Assembly: GCA_035516795.1 (NCBI GenBank)
Contig: DATIZX010000075.1
Span: forward strand, 1-40,163
From: DATJBF01 sp035516795
Lineage (GTDB): Bacteria > Verrucomicrobiota > Verrucomicrobiia > Palsa-1439
Direction of reading: 5' to 3'
DNA: 40,163 nucleotides
Below are positions 39,211 to 40,163 of this stretch, piece after piece. The notes below the pieces were generated by a model. It ran no database searches. It was given only the letters and a program-made list of their open reading frames with translations, and was not told where the DNA came from. Every line of letters starts with the position of its first letter. The stretch's first letter is position 1. The position numbers and the translations under genes were made by a program.

Positions 39211-40163
39211 TCACCCCATTTCGACGGCTTCTTCGAGCACGGGCGCGGGCGCAATCCCGTGCTTGTCGATGACGACGATGAGTCCGACGAGGAAGATCAC
39301 CATGAACACCAGCGCGCTCGAAAACGCCCAGATGAAGCCGAATTTATTGGCAATGACCGTCACGAGGATCGAGCTGTAGGCTCCCATCAGATTGAGCACG
39401 CCGTTGTAGATGCCATAGACGAAGGCCGAGCTCTTCGGCGTCGGCGCCAGGTCCACCGCGTTGACTCCCCACGCCCCTACGCTGGCGTTCATCACCAGCA
39501 GCGATAGCCCGATCAGCAGCGCGCTCGGCGCCACGAGATTCAGCCTCGACGTTTCCAGCGCCAGCAGCATCATGATGATCATCAGACCCATGGGCACCCC
39601 GGCCCCCAGCTTGCGTCCTTTCGCGTATCCGTATTTCGCCACCAGCCAGTCGTTGATCGGGCCGGACACCAGAAAGCCGACGAAGCCCGCAAGATACGAC
39701 ACGCTCGTCCACGACGCACTCTTGACGATCGAGAGGTGGAACGTGTCATGCATGTAAACCGGCAGCCAGTTGAGAAACGTGAACAAAATGTAGCCGAAGG
39801 TCAGGAAGGTGAGAAAGACGCCAATACCGTTTCGCGTGAGCATCACTTGCAATGCCTGCTTCATCTCCTCGCGGCTCAAGTGCTCTTCCTTCTCGTGACG
39901 GGGCACCGCGCCAGCCACGCCTTGGATGAAACGCAACTCGCGGTCATTGACCCACGGATGAGATTGCGGAGTGTCGCGAATCAAAACCCACCAGATGGGG
40001 ACCCAAATCAACCCCAGTGCGCCGAAGATGATGAACGTCCACTGCCATCCCAACCAGTGGGCGATCCAGCCGGAGACAAAGACCCCGACGATCGAGCCGA
40101 AGAACTGTCCCGAGCCGGCCACGGTGAAGGCCCGCGCGCGCTCGGAAGGCGCGGACCATGTGC
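39211..40163 (-). CDS. MFS transporter, ACS family (5' end outside window)
   Basis: Inner-membrane transporter of the major facilitator superfamily, anion:cation symporter type (sugar acids such as glucarate/galactonate, hexuronates or phthalate-like acids). Visible in order: WSAPSERARAF at the right edge, then membrane segments SGQFFGSIVGVFVSGWIAHW and WTFIIFGALGLIWVPIWWVL. The loop RDTPQSHPWVNDRELRFIQ is characteristic of ACS proteins. TM7-12 follow (LTFGYILFTFLNWLPVYM and others). The frame stays open through the right edge, so roughly 110 N-terminal residues (TM1-4) lie outside. An internal GTG at 40122 is not the true start. No regulator is seen nearby. Confidence 0.9.
   Translation of the reverse strand, partial: TWSAPSERARAFTVAGSGQFFGSIVGVFVSGWIAHWLGWQWTFIIFGALGLIWVPIWWVLIRDTPQSHPWVNDRELRFIQGVAGAVPRHEKEEHLSREEMKQALQVMLTRNGIGVFLTFLTFGYILFTFLNWLPVYMHDTFHLSIVKSASWTSVSYLAGFVGFLVSGPINDWLVAKYGYAKGRKLGAGVPMGLMIIMMLLALETSRLNLVAPSALLIGLSLLVMNASVGAWGVNAVDLAPTPKSSAFVYGIYNGVLNLMGAYSSILVTVIANKFGFIWAFSSALVFMVIFLVGLIVVIDKHGIAPAPVLEEAVEMG

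Noticed and set aside
1..40163. CRISPR arrays, tRNA or rRNA genes, insertion sequences
   Set aside because: No regularly spaced repeats of CRISPR type, no clover-leaf tRNA with a CCA-type end, no rRNA-like sequence and no transposase or integrase frame were found by eye.

Overview
This window looks like chromosomal DNA of a moderately GC-rich, Gram-negative soil or freshwater bacterium, most likely a member of the Verrucomicrobiota (Pedosphaera/Limisphaerales-like). The call rests on recognised patterns: a class II (B12) ribonucleotide reductase as the visible RNR, a very large secreted alpha-galactosidase with PKD, LamG, autotransporter-type repeat and DPDGDG calcium-loop modules ending in a C-terminal module (IVWLTVGGRTNMVQAA...FYRVRLVP) that I associate with this phylum, small lipoproteins, and many short dispersed palindromic repeats. 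It is not proven by a marker gene such as 16S rRNA, and no rRNA, tRNA or CRISPR was seen.

Layout. 1-3.5 kb: glnS (minus), followed by a two-gene nucleotidyltransferase/companion module that is bounded on its far side by a diverged second copy of the glnS 3' tail. 3.1-7.5 kb: two small proteins and nrdJ, with a tandem NrdR-type operator in its promoter. 7.5-11.7 kb: der and amtB (minus), rsmB (plus). 11.7-13.8 kb: a four-gene stress cassette made of an ECF sigma factor, a zinc-finger anti-sigma factor and two small exported proteins with proline-rich tails. 14-16 kb: an unusual E2 acyltransferase without a recognisable E1/E3-binding domain, convergent with a lipoate-protein ligase family gene. 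16-23 kb: the giant GH27 enzyme, a leuC-type dehydratase without its small subunit, and sixA.

23-28.5 kb is a tightly coupled multidrug efflux operon: TetR regulator, HlyD-type adaptor, 14-TM DHA2 pump, a cytidylate-kinase-like P-loop protein, and an outer-membrane factor. The kinase-like gene is translationally embedded in the pump operon, which makes this the best candidate for an unusual system (export linked to a small-molecule kinase). Inorganic pyrophosphatase follows. 29.2-31.5 kb is a loose region with small membrane proteins preceded by repeated leader sequences, a DUF4242-like protein, a BON protein and a cruciform intergenic repeat. 31.5-35.2 kb (minus) is a second TetR-controlled exporter operon (TetR, HlyD adaptor, ABC ATPase, ABC-2 permease) of the YbhGFSR/CecR type, with a clear palindromic operator.

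35.2-40.2 kb holds a small lipoprotein, a coiled-coil membrane-anchored protein and a YacP-like NYN protein (minus), then an eroded stretch with a 5'-truncated moaB/mog remnant, a TPR-like protein, a DUF4145-type protein, a truncated fragment, and an MFS (ACS-type) transporter that runs off the right edge. A heptanucleotide repeat family (unit TTGGTGA and variants) appears at four places and has inserted in frame into glnS and the ligase gene.
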